Source: Candidatus Omnitrophota bacterium (GTDB lineage Bacteria > Omnitrophota > Gorgyraeia > Gygaellales > Profunditerraquicolaceae). From it: 11,968 nucleotides of DNA. Location of the stretch: assembly GCA_028716305.1 (NCBI GenBank), contig JAQUQA010000022.1:1-11968 (forward strand), written 5' to 3'. This document shows positions 1-6,246 of the stretch, in pieces; positions within the stretch are counted from its first letter, which is position 1; each line of letters opens with the position of its first letter. The translations under genes and the position numbers were made by a program. Under the pieces are notes generated by a model. The model was not told the origin of the DNA and did not search any database. It worked only from the letters and a program-made list of their open reading frames with translations.

Positions 1-20
1 CATTTAACGGAGAGATAAGT

Positions 21-839
21 ATGAAAATTCTGGATAAGGAAGTTTTAGCGGAAAATGTTATAAAGTTTACCATCCACTCACCGGAGATCGCCGCTAAGGC
101 CAGGGCCGGACAGTTCGTGGTGCTGATGGTCAAGGAAGAGGGGGAGCGCATTCCTTTGACCGTGGTAGAGGCAAATACGGATAAGGGTTCGCTGGTGATC
201 ATCGCGCAGGCCGCGGGATTTACCACCAGGCTTTTAGCCGGGCTGAATAAAGGAGATTCGCTTTATTCTCTGGTAGGGCCCTTAGGCCATCCTACAGAGA
301 TCAAAAACTACGGGAAGGTCATCCTGGTAGGAGGCGGTGTGGGGATTGCCGAGATCTACCCGGTGGCCCGCGCCTTAAAGGCAGCCGGTAATCAGGTGAT
401 CGCGATTATCGGGGCGCGTACGAAAGAATTACTGATCCTCGAGCGCGAGCTGAAAGAGGCCTCTGATACTTGTTTGGTGATGAGCGATGACGGCTCAATC
501 GGGCGCAAGGGGTTTGTCACCGAGGCGCTGAAAGAACTGTTGGAAAAATCGAAATATGACCTGGTTTATGCGGTAGGTCCGATACCGATGATGCGGGCGG
601 TTTCCTCCGCAACAAGGCCTTTTGGCGTGCGTACCCTGGTTTCTTTAAACGCCCTGATGGTTGATGGAACCGGAATGTGCGGTTGCTGCCGGGTAAGCGT
701 GGGGGGTAAGGTTAAATTCAGCTGTGTTGACGGGCCGGAGTTTGACGCTTCACAAGTGGATTGGCAGGAGCTATCGAGCCGTAACAGCGTTTACGCGGAA
801 AAAGAAAAACATATTTGTCGTCTTAACAATGCGGGGTAA
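21..839 (+). CDS. nfnA: NfnA-like FAD/NAD-binding iron-sulfur subunit (sulfide/dihydroorotate dehydrogenase-like)
   Basis: Small subunit of an NADH-dependent ferredoxin:NADP+ oxidoreductase or sulfide-dehydrogenase-type flavoprotein, related to PyrK and ferredoxin-NADP reductases. The 272 residues give an N-terminal FAD-binding barrel (about 1-95, with RIPLTV near 43-48), an NAD-binding domain opening with GGGVGIAE (104-111), and a C-terminal [2Fe-2S] segment DGTGMC...SC. Asp215, Cys220, Cys223 and Cys235 have the spacing of the Asp/three-Cys cluster ligands that I recall from Thermotoga NfnA. Cys222 is an extra cysteine where the family usually has Gly. The start is supported by GGAGAG upstream. 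The gene lies 4 nt before the large subunit, the usual NfnAB/SudBA order. The fold and the partnership are secure. Whether the enzyme bifurcates electrons, reduces polysulfide or feeds a glutamate synthase is not decided by sequence; no large glutamate synthase subunit is present here. Confidence 0.9.
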   Translation: MKILDKEVLAENVIKFTIHSPEIAAKARAGQFVVLMVKEEGERIPLTVVEANTDKGSLVIIAQAAGFTTRLLAGLNKGDSLYSLVGPLGHPTEIKNYGKVILVGGGVGIAEIYPVARALKAAGNQVIAIIGARTKELLILERELKEASDTCLVMSDDGSIGRKGFVTEALKELLEKSKYDLVYAVGPIPMMRAVSSATRPFGVRTLVSLNALMVDGTGMCGCCRVSVGGKVKFSCVDGPEFDASQVDWQELSSRNSVYAEKEKHICRLNNAG

Positions 840-843
840 ATAG

Positions 844-2274
844 GTGATGAAAAAAGAACCGGTAAAGATCAAGGAAAGAGATAAGGCAGCCAGGGCCAGG
901 GATTTCGCAGAGGTGGTGCAGGGTTTTTCCGAGGAGGAGGCCCTCCGGGAGGCGGCGCGTTGCATCCAATGCAAAGAGCCGAAGTGCACCGGCGGATGCC
1001 CGGTGGGGATAGATATCAAGAGTTTTATCGGCCAGATCACTAAAAAAGATTACGCGGGCGCGTATTTTACCATCCGCCAAAAGAACAATTTTCCCTCGAT
1101 CTGCGGAAGGGTCTGCCCGGCGGAATATCAGTGCCGCAAGGCCTGTGTCTTTACAAAAAAAGGGTCTCCTTTTGCCTCAAATGAGGCCATCGGTATACAT
1201 TTCCTGGAAAGGTTTGTCGGGGATTTCGGGGCAAAAGAAGGGCTCCAGGTAAAAGCGGCCAAGGATGATAAACTCTCCGGGGCAAAAGTGGCGGTTGTCG
1301 GTTCCGGGCCGGCGGGCCTTTGTTGCGCCGGTGAACTGGCGCGCCGCGGTATAAAGATCGTGGTCTTCGAAGGATTGCATAAAACCGGCGGGGTCCTGCG
1401 TTATGGCATCCCGCCTTTCAGGCTGCCAAGGGATATCCTCGACCTGGAGATAGATTCGCTTAAAAAACTGGGAGTCGAGTTCCGGGCGAATACGATTATC
1501 GGCAGGGTGAAATTGGTCGATGAGCTTTTTAGCGAAGGGTTTTCCGCCATTTTTCTGGGGTTAGGGGCGGGGATACCTTCTTTTATGGGGATCCCCGGAG
1601 AAAATCTCTGTAATATCTATTCGGCTAACGAATTTCTGACCAGGGTGAATCTCATGAGCGCGCATAAATTTCCCGCCAGCCACACGCCGGTTAATGTCGG
1701 CAGGCATATAGTTGTCATCGGAGGGGGGAATACCGCGATGGACGCGGCGCGTGTTGCCATCAGGTTGCAGCATATGAACGGGATCGCTGCCGATACCACG
1801 ATTTTTTACAGGCGCACGGAAACAGAGATGCCGGCGCGTCGACTGGAGATCGAGCACGCTAAGGAAGAGGGGGTGCGTTTTGAGCTTTTGGTCAAGCCGG
1901 AGGAGTTTATCGGAGATGAAAAAGGATTTGTGAAAAGTTTACGTGCTTCCCGGTGTAAACTCGGCGAAGCGGACGCTTCGGGAAGGCGCAGGCCGGTAGT
2001 TATTCCGGAGAGTAGTTTTACGGTAGATTGCGATCTGGCGGTAGTGGCGATCGGACTGGGGGCCAATAAGATACTTACCAGTGTAACTCCCCAGCTGGTA
2101 GTTGACAAATACGGCGACGTTACGGTCGATCCCGAAACGATGGAGACCTCGATCAAGGGTGTTTTTGCCGGAGGGGATATCGTCGGAGGGGAAGGGACCG
2201 TGATCGAGGCCATGGGGATGGCTAAAAAGGCCGCCGCTGCCATTATCAATTTTTTGGATAAGAAGATGGCTTAA
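844..2274 (+). CDS. nfnB: NfnB-like / glutamate synthase small-chain-type NADPH oxidoreductase
   Basis: Large flavoprotein subunit, 476 aa, of the GltD/NfnB/SudA family, the NADPH-oxidising partner of the preceding gene. Eight N-terminal cysteines (40, 43, 48, 52 and 87, 91, 97, 101) form the two [4Fe-4S] sites typical of this family. A first dinucleotide fold VAVVGSGPAG (about 149-158) binds FAD. A second, IGGGNTAMDAARVA (about 292-305), followed by YRR (322-324), fits NADPH, the arginines facing the 2'-phosphate. The C-terminal GVFAGGDIVGGEGTVIEAM block is the second FAD-binding signature. The start is GTG at 844 or the next codon, ATG at 847; GGGG at 833-836 lies 7 or 10 nt upstream respectively. 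The 4-nt gap to nfnA and 14-nt gap to gdhA indicate one operon. Homologues are often named gltA or gltD; a lone glutamate synthase beta subunit remains the alternative name, but the adjacent NfnA partner favours Nfn/Sud. Confidence 0.9.
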   Translation: MMKKEPVKIKERDKAARARDFAEVVQGFSEEEALREAARCIQCKEPKCTGGCPVGIDIKSFIGQITKKDYAGAYFTIRQKNNFPSICGRVCPAEYQCRKACVFTKKGSPFASNEAIGIHFLERFVGDFGAKEGLQVKAAKDDKLSGAKVAVVGSGPAGLCCAGELARRGIKIVVFEGLHKTGGVLRYGIPPFRLPRDILDLEIDSLKKLGVEFRANTIIGRVKLVDELFSEGFSAIFLGLGAGIPSFMGIPGENLCNIYSANEFLTRVNLMSAHKFPASHTPVNVGRHIVVIGGGNTAMDAARVAIRLQHMNGIAADTTIFYRRTETEMPARRLEIEHAKEEGVRFELLVKPEEFIGDEKGFVKSLRASRCKLGEADASGRRRPVVIPESSFTVDCDLAVVAIGLGANKILTSVTPQLVVDKYGDVTVDPETMETSIKGVFAGGDIVGGEGTVIEAMGMAKKAAAAIINFLDKKMA

Positions 2275-2288
2275 AAAAGGAGAAGGGG

Positions 2289-3626
2289 ATGAAAAGCGGT
2301 ATCGAAGGGATCATGAATATCGTGATTGATAGAAATCCGGGAGAACCGGAGTTCCATCAGGCTGTCAGGGAGGTCGTGGAGTCGGTAACGCCATTTATCG
2401 AAAAAAACCCCAGGTACAAAGAGGCTAAAATTATCGAGAGAATGATCGAGCCGGAGAGAGCGATTATCTTCCGCGTGCCTTGGATCGATGATAACGGGCA
2501 GATCCGGATTAACCGGGGGTATCGCATCGAAATGAACAGCGCAATCGGCCCTTATAAAGGCGGGATACGCTTTCATCCCAGCGTAAACTTGAGTATCCTG
2601 AAATTTCTCGCTTTCGAGCAGGTCCTGAAAAACAGCCTGACCACGCTGCCGATGGGCGGCGCCAAGGGCGGTTCTGATTTTGACCCGAAGGGCAAGTCGG
2701 ATAATGAAGTAATGAGGTTTTGCCAGAGTTTTATGACCGAGCTTTTCAGGCATATCGGTCCGGATACCGATGTGCCGGCCGGAGATATCGGGGTCGGCGG
2801 CCGAGAGATCGGCTACATGTTCGGTCAATACAAGAGGCTCAAGAATGAATTTACCGGCGTCTTGACCGGCAAAGGCTTAAATTGGGGCGGAAGCCTGGTT
2901 CGTCCGGAGGCCACCGGTTACGGTTGCGTTTATTTTGTCGAGCAGATGTTAAAAACCAAAGGGGAATCGCTTAAGGGTAAGGTTTGCGCGGTTTCCGGAT
3001 CGGGTAACGTGGCGCAGTATACGGTTGAGAAGTTATTACATCTGGGCGCCAAGGTCGTAACCCTTTCTGATTCAGACGGGTTTATTTACGATAAGGACGG
3101 TATTGACCAGAAGGAATTAAAATGCGTGCTGGACCTGAAAAATGTCCGGCGTGGCAGGATCAAGGAATGTGCCAAGGAATTCAAATGCGAGTATTTCGAG
3201 AAAAAGAAACCCTGGCAGGTGAAGTGCGACGTAGCATTTCCTTCGGCGACCCAGAATGAGATCTCCGGGGAAGACGCAAAGGCGCTGGTCAAGAACGGTT
3301 GTATGGCGGTAGGTGAAGGCGCCAACATGCCGACCACCCCCGAAGGGATCAGCGTTTTTCAGAAGGCCAAAATACTCTATGCCCCCGGAAAGGCTTCCAA
3401 TGCCGGCGGAGTGGCTACTTCCGGATTAGAGATGACCCAGAACAGCATGAGGTTGTCCTGGTCGCGCGAGGAAGTGGATAGAAGGTTGCATGAGATCATG
3501 GTGGCAATTCACGAAAACTGCGTGCGCTACGGAAAAGAAGATAAATATATAAACTATGTCAAAGGCGCCAATGTCGCCGGATTTGTCAAGGTAGCCGAGG
3601 CGATGCTCGCCCAGGGGGTGGTCTAA
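2289..3626 (+). CDS. gdhA: NADP-type glutamate dehydrogenase, hexameric
   Basis: Interconverts 2-oxoglutarate plus ammonium with glutamate in the cytoplasm; enzymes of this subfamily normally use NADPH for assimilation. The 445-residue length is normal. Substrate and catalytic residues are present: GPYKGGIRFHP with Lys90, FEQVLKNSL with Lys114, LPMGGAKGGSDFDPKG with catalytic Lys126, and PAGDIGVGGREIG with Asp166. The cofactor domain carries GSGNVA (237-242), and the strand end reads LSDSDG rather than an acidic NAD signature. PGKASNAGGVATSG follows in the C-terminal part. The start sits behind AAGGAGAAGGGG; an internal in-frame ATG at 2313 is possible but less well placed. It lies 14 nt after nfnB and just before a strong terminator, so it is the last gene of that operon. 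Co-transcription would tie NADPH production to ammonium assimilation. Cofactor preference is inferred from family resemblance. Confidence 0.95.
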   Translation: MKSGIEGIMNIVIDRNPGEPEFHQAVREVVESVTPFIEKNPRYKEAKIIERMIEPERAIIFRVPWIDDNGQIRINRGYRIEMNSAIGPYKGGIRFHPSVNLSILKFLAFEQVLKNSLTTLPMGGAKGGSDFDPKGKSDNEVMRFCQSFMTELFRHIGPDTDVPAGDIGVGGREIGYMFGQYKRLKNEFTGVLTGKGLNWGGSLVRPEATGYGCVYFVEQMLKTKGESLKGKVCAVSGSGNVAQYTVEKLLHLGAKVVTLSDSDGFIYDKDGIDQKELKCVLDLKNVRRGRIKECAKEFKCEYFEKKKPWQVKCDVAFPSATQNEISGEDAKALVKNGCMAVGEGANMPTTPEGISVFQKAKILYAPGKASNAGGVATSGLEMTQNSMRLSWSREEVDRRLHEIMVAIHENCVRYGKEDKYINYVKGANVAGFVKVAEAMLAQGVV

Positions 3627-3649
3627 GCCGGTATTTGTTTTATTGCTGC

Positions 3650-3698
3650 TTAAGGGGAGGTTTCTGCTGTATAAGCAGAACCCTCCCCTTAATTTTTT
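3650..3698 (+). terminator. Strong intrinsic terminator of the nfnAB-gdhA operon
   Basis: TTAAGGGGAGG (3650-3660) pairs with CCTCCCCTTAA (3682-3692). After one T/C mismatch the stem continues with TTCTGCT (3662-3668) against AGCAGAA (3674-3680), closing a GTATA loop. Eighteen of nineteen positions pair, and T6 follows (3693-3698). It lies 23 nt after the gdhA stop. Confidence 0.95.
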
Positions 3699-3711
3699 AG
3701 AGAACCGCCCC

Positions 3712-3739
3712 TTGCGCAAATAACTCTCCATGATATAAT
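3712..3739 (+). promoter_or_regulatory. Sigma70-type promoter of mscS, extended -10
   Basis: TTGCGC (3712-3717), a 16-nt spacer, then a perfect TATAAT (3734-3739) preceded by TG one base upstream (TGATATAAT), an extended -10 element. It sits between the gdhA terminator and the structured mscS leader, so transcription should begin near 3746. Confidence 0.75.
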
Positions 3740-3762
3740 ACGATAATCAAGGGAGTAAGTGG

Positions 3763-3843
3763 TCCGGGAACAGGCGCCTGTTCCCGGAGGAATTTGCGAT
3801 GGTCGGGCCGCCATCTTGCGTTTGCATGCCGGATGGCTTTTTT
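3763..3843 (+). promoter_or_regulatory. Structured mscS leader: palindrome plus alternative anti-terminator/terminator hairpins
   Basis: Three elements lie in the leader. (1) A perfect 26-bp palindrome at 3763-3788, each half TCCGGGAACAGGC; as RNA it gives a GC-rich stem of about 11 bp. (2) GATGG (3798-3802) can pair with CCATC (3811-3815). (3) GCCATC (3810-3815) can instead pair with GATGGC (3832-3837), which is followed at once by T6 (3838-3843), forming an intrinsic terminator. Elements 2 and 3 share the same CCATC, so only one can form, which is the layout of an attenuator or riboswitch expression platform. The mscS Shine-Dalgarno GCGGAGG starts right after the T tract. It matches no riboswitch class I can name. 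The pairings are read directly; regulation is inferred. The palindrome alone could also be a DNA operator. Confidence 0.6.
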
Positions 3844-3856
3844 GCGGAGGGTCAAA

Positions 3857-4909
3857 ATGAACCTAATCTTTTTAGAGAAGATAATTTTCGGTAATCGTGT
3901 CCTGGATTACGTTTTCGCCTTACTGGTGCTATTACTGGGGCTATTGTTTGTCAAGCTGGTCGTGCGTACCGTTATAAAACACCTGAAGAAGCTGGCGCAA
4001 AGAACCACCATGATATTCGATGATTTGCTGGTAAGGGCCTTCGAAAAGATCGTGCTGCCGGCTTTGTATCTTAGCTGTATTTATCTTAGTTTAAAGATGC
4101 TAAAGATGCCTCCGGGGATGGAAAAGGTGGCCAATGTTTTACAGCTGGCTGTAATTACTTTTTTTGCCACCCGGATCCTTGTCATGTTTTTAGGCTACAG
4201 CCTGAATGCCTATTTATCCAGGAAGCAGGAAGATGCCTCGCTGGTGCGCAGCCTGGAGGGGATGCTTAAGGTAATGAAATTCGTAATCTGGGCGCTGGCA
4301 ATGGTAATTTTCCTGGATAATATCGGTTTTAAAGTTTCCACGATAATCGCCGGTTTGGGTATCGGCGGTATCGCGGTGGCGATCGCCGCGCAGGCGCTCT
4401 TGAAGGATTTTTTCAGCTATTTTTCGATCGTCTTTGACCGGCCCTTTAAACTGGGTGATTTTATTATTATCGGGGAGTTTATGGGTACGGTAGAGCATAT
4501 CGGGGTCAAAACCACGCGTATCCGCAGCTTGGGCGGGGAACAGATGATCTTTTCCAACACCGATCTTACGGATTCGCGCGTGCGTAATTATAAGCTTATG
4601 GAAAAAAGACGCGTTCTTTTCCGTATCGGCGTGACTTATCAAACTACGCTGGATCAATTAAAAGAGATCCCCAGAATCATCGAATGCATTATAAAAAATA
4701 ACAAAGATGCGAATTTTGACCGGGCGCACTTTTTCAGCTACGGGGATTTCAGCCTTATCTTTGAGGTGGTATATTTTGTTTTGAGCCCCGATTATAACAA
4801 GTATATGGATGTCCAGCAGGAGATCAATTTGGCGATCATGGAACAGTTTGAAAAGCGGGGCATAGAATTTGCCTACCCTACGCAAACCCTTTATCTGCAT
4901 AAAACATGA
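3857..4909 (+). CDS. mscS: MscS-family mechanosensitive ion channel
   Basis: Inner-membrane channel that opens under tension to release solutes on hypo-osmotic shock. The 350-aa product has about five hydrophobic helices (roughly 17-38, 62-80, 92-115, 136-156 and 160-190), so it is larger than three-helix MscS and closer to YnaI-type relatives. The last helix is the Gly/Ala-rich pore helix with GLGIGGIAVAIAAQALLKDF, followed by the beta domain signature FDRPFKLGDFIII and later RIRSLGGEQMIFSN. The soluble alpha/beta domain ends the protein. ATG 3857 is chosen because GCGGAGG lies 6 nt upstream. The frame stays open back to a TTG at 3794, but the extra 21 codons would come from the leader hairpins and carry no family resemblance. 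The gene is monocistronic, with its own promoter and a probable terminator overlapping its end. The gated solute and the member-specific name are unknown. Confidence 0.9.
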   Translation: MNLIFLEKIIFGNRVLDYVFALLVLLLGLLFVKLVVRTVIKHLKKLAQRTTMIFDDLLVRAFEKIVLPALYLSCIYLSLKMLKMPPGMEKVANVLQLAVITFFATRILVMFLGYSLNAYLSRKQEDASLVRSLEGMLKVMKFVIWALAMVIFLDNIGFKVSTIIAGLGIGGIAVAIAAQALLKDFFSYFSIVFDRPFKLGDFIIIGEFMGTVEHIGVKTTRIRSLGGEQMIFSNTDLTDSRVRNYKLMEKRRVLFRIGVTYQTTLDQLKEIPRIIECIIKNNKDANFDRAHFFSYGDFSLIFEVVYFVLSPDYNKYMDVQQEINLAIMEQFEKRGIEFAYPTQTLYLHKT

Positions 4910-4927
4910 GTTTGGGGGCGTTTTTTT
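4880..4927 (+). terminator. Probable intrinsic terminator overlapping the 3' end of mscS
   Basis: ACGC (4880-4883) and CCC (4887-4889) in the last mscS codons can pair with GCGT (4918-4921) and GGG just before it, leaving asymmetric inner bases, and T7 follows (4921-4927). The stem is interrupted, so this is weaker than the other terminators in the window. Confidence 0.45.
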
Positions 4928-4928
4928 A

Positions 4929-4956
4929 TTGATTTACTGTTTTGCAGGGGTATAAT
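4929..4956 (+). promoter_or_regulatory. Sigma70-type promoter for the leader and operon at 4963 onward
   Basis: TTGATT (4929-4934), a 16-nt spacer, then a perfect TATAAT (4951-4956). It lies immediately downstream of the mscS end and upstream of a structured untranslated stretch. Expected transcript start is near 4963. Confidence 0.7.
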
Positions 4957-4962
4957 AGACCC

Positions 4963-5101
4963 ATATTACAGAAATGAGGCGTAAAGCTGAAAATATTTTA
5001 AAAAATTGATAATTTCCACTGGGAACTATATAGCCACGGAGAAGTGGTTAAGGGCCAAATAGACAGCAACTTTCCCGTAAAAAGGGGGGTTGCTGTTTTT
5101 T
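4963..5101 (+). ncRNA. Structured leader RNA or independent small RNA ending in a terminator
   Basis: About 140 nt from the inferred start to a T tract, with no convincing ORF. Visible structure: AGCCAC (5032-5037) pairs with GTGGTT (5044-5049) around a purine loop GGAGAA. CCACT (5016-5020) can instead pair with AGTGG (5043-5047), so the two pairings exclude each other. The 3' part is an intrinsic terminator, described separately. The next gene begins 19 nt after the T tract with its own strong ribosome site, so this could be a riboswitch or attenuator, or a free-standing small RNA with some read-through. I do not recognise the aptamer. The loop AGCCACGGAGAAG is only superficially like a cobalamin-riboswitch box. 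Confidence 0.5.
5063..5101 (+). terminator. Intrinsic terminator upstream of the Ala/Lys-rich protein gene
   Basis: ACAGCAACTTTCC (5063-5075) pairs with GGGGGGTTGCTGT (5084-5096) over 13 positions, three of them G-U, around an 8-nt loop. The T run covers 5096-5101. It lies before, not after, an ORF, so read-through or internal regulation must serve the genes downstream unless they have another promoter. Confidence 0.85.
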
Positions 5102-5120
5102 ATTAACAAAGGAGGAGGGG

Positions 5121-5564
5121 ATGAAGAAGCTGTTTTTCGCAGCATGGCTGGTGCTGGGGATCACGGTGTTTGCCTATGCGGAAAGTAGTTCTGAAGCTGC
5201 CAAACAGGTAGCTGCAGAATTACAGGATTCAGGTTCTATCGCCGCGGCAGACGTCTCAACCGTGAAATCGTCGGTCAAGACGCTTATTGACAACGGAGCA
5301 ACCAAGGATGAAGCTAAGAATGTCGTCTCCCGGGCAGCGCATCAGGCCAAGCAGGAGGGGTTAAGGGGGAAAGAGCTTGCCGCCAAGGTCCATGAGGCGG
5401 TGAAAGCGCGTAAAGCGGAACTCAAGGAAGCCAAGAACAAGGTAAAAGAAGAGGCAAAAAAGAAGACAAAGGAAGCCAAGCAGAAAGCGGAGAAAGAAAA
5501 GAAGAAATTGAAGGAAAAAGCTGATAAGGCCAAAAAAAGCATGAATAAAAAACAGGGGCAGTAA
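5121..5564 (+). CDS. Secreted Ala/Lys-rich helical protein, function unknown
   Basis: I do not recognise a named family. The 147-aa product starts with a clear signal peptide (KK, hydrophobic core, FAYA before ESSS, cleavage expected after residue 20). The middle (about 21-90) is Ser/Ala-rich and predicted helical. The last 60 residues are almost only Lys, Ala and Glu with a few Gln, as in KEAKNKVKEE and KQKAEKEKKKLKE, a very basic extended helix or coiled coil. The tail resembles histone-H1-like or TolA-like helices by composition alone, which is weak evidence of relationship. The exported, highly charged character suggests a periplasmic or envelope-associated role. The start is secure: AAAGGAGGAGGGG stands directly upstream. 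It is the first gene behind the structured leader and is 31 nt from the YqaE-like gene. Confidence 0.75.
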   Translation: MKKLFFAAWLVLGITVFAYAESSSEAAKQVAAELQDSGSIAAADVSTVKSSVKTLIDNGATKDEAKNVVSRAAHQAKQEGLRGKELAAKVHEAVKARKAELKEAKNKVKEEAKKKTKEAKQKAEKEKKKLKEKADKAKKSMNKKQGQ

Positions 5565-5595
5565 AGCTTTATCAACTCAAGAAAGGATGGGTGCG

Positions 5596-5763
5596 ATGAA
5601 AGTCTTAAAAATAATCCTGGCGATAATTTTACCGCCGGTGGCGGCATTCATGCAGGTGGGGCTTACCGCTCATTTCTGGATCAATCTTGTTTTGTGCCTT
5701 TTCTTCGTATTTCCCGGGGTGATCCACGCGCTCTGGCTGGTATTGACCGACAAGAAAAAATAG
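5596..5763 (+). CDS. YqaE/Pmp3-family small membrane protein
   Basis: A 55-aa ORF. Its two hydrophobic helices and signature are those of the YqaE/Pmp3 (UPF0057) proteolipids: IILPPVAAFMQVG in the first helix, FWINLVLCL before the second, then FPGVIHALWLVL, ending in DKKK. In yeast and plants such proteins influence membrane potential and salt tolerance; in bacteria they are often stress-induced and their molecular role is unclear. The start chosen is ATG 5596 with GAAAGGA about 9 nt upstream; an in-frame ATG at 5587 would sit inside that ribosome site. It lies 31 nt after the Ala/Lys-rich gene and 47 nt before the lipoprotein gene, probably in one transcript. The family call rests on the PP...PG.IHA pattern. 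Confidence 0.85.
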   Translation: MKVLKIILAIILPPVAAFMQVGLTAHFWINLVLCLFFVFPGVIHALWLVLTDKKK

Positions 5764-5810
5764 CAAGTCAAAAAAGAGACATCAGTATTATTTAAAGGGA
5801 GGCAGTTCAA

Positions 5811-6152
5811 ATGAAAAGAATATTGCTCTTAGGGATAGTTTTTTGTCTGGGATTGAGCATGCTTTTTAGCGCGGGCTGCACAAAAAAAGCCGCCTCGGCG
5901 AGTGAGGCAATTCAAAACTCCCAGTCAATGCAGACCGTCCAGGAAAAGGCCGATTATCTGATGAAACAGGCAGAGGCATTTTATAGTTCCAAGGAATTCC
6001 AGGAGGCGATCAAGGCCGCCCAGTACGTATTAAGTAACCTGGATAAGGACTCTCAGCAGGCCAAAAACCTGATTGAAAAAGCAAAGGCCCAGCTGCAGGC
6101 CGCCGCCGAAAAGGCAGCGGGGGATGTGAGTAACAAGCTTTTTGGAAAGTAA
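5811..6152 (+). CDS. Small lipoprotein candidate with a TPR-like helical domain
   Basis: 113 aa. The N-terminus is MKR, a hydrophobic stretch, then LFSAGC with Cys23 as candidate lipidation site. Ser rather than Leu at -3 makes the lipobox imperfect, but Ala-Gly-Cys and the following charged KK fit. Residues about 45-100 read as paired amphipathic helices (YLMKQAEAFYSSKEFQEAI, then AAQYVLSNLDKDSQQAKNL), the pattern of a single tetratricopeptide-like unit, followed by an Ala/Lys/Gln helix. This suggests a periplasmic scaffold anchored to a membrane. GGGAGG upstream supports the start. I cannot assign a named family or partner. Confidence 0.7.
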   Translation: MKRILLLGIVFCLGLSMLFSAGCTKKAASASEAIQNSQSMQTVQEKADYLMKQAEAFYSSKEFQEAIKAAQYVLSNLDKDSQQAKNLIEKAKAQLQAAAEKAAGDVSNKLFGK

Positions 6153-6179
6153 AAAAGAGGTTTTGCTGAAGATCGGCAA

Positions 6180-6222
6180 GGGGCGGCCCTATTGCGTCAA
6201 ATGAAAATGATAGTGCCGCCCC
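6180..6222 (+). repeat. GC-rich inverted repeat between lipoprotein and unknown gene
   Basis: GGGGCGGC (6180-6187) and GCCGCCCC (6215-6222) are perfect 8-bp complements separated by 27 nt. No T run follows, so it is not a standard intrinsic terminator. It could be an RNA-stabilising stem, a Rho-related site or a DNA operator upstream of the gene starting at 6247. Confidence 0.55.
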
Positions 6223-6246
6223 GATTAATTGTTATCCGGTTCCCTT

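Noticed and set aside
3794..3856. N-terminal extension of the MscS channel from TTG 3794
   Set aside because: It would be encoded by the leader hairpins, has no ribosome site (only the palindrome's GGAGG nearby) and no family resemblance; ATG 3857 has GCGGAGG at good spacing.
4963..5101. Cobalamin or c-di-GMP (GEMM) riboswitch in the leader before 5121
   Set aside because: AGCCACGGAGAAG is faintly like the B12 box, but the other conserved blocks of either riboswitch are missing and the downstream gene is not a typical target.
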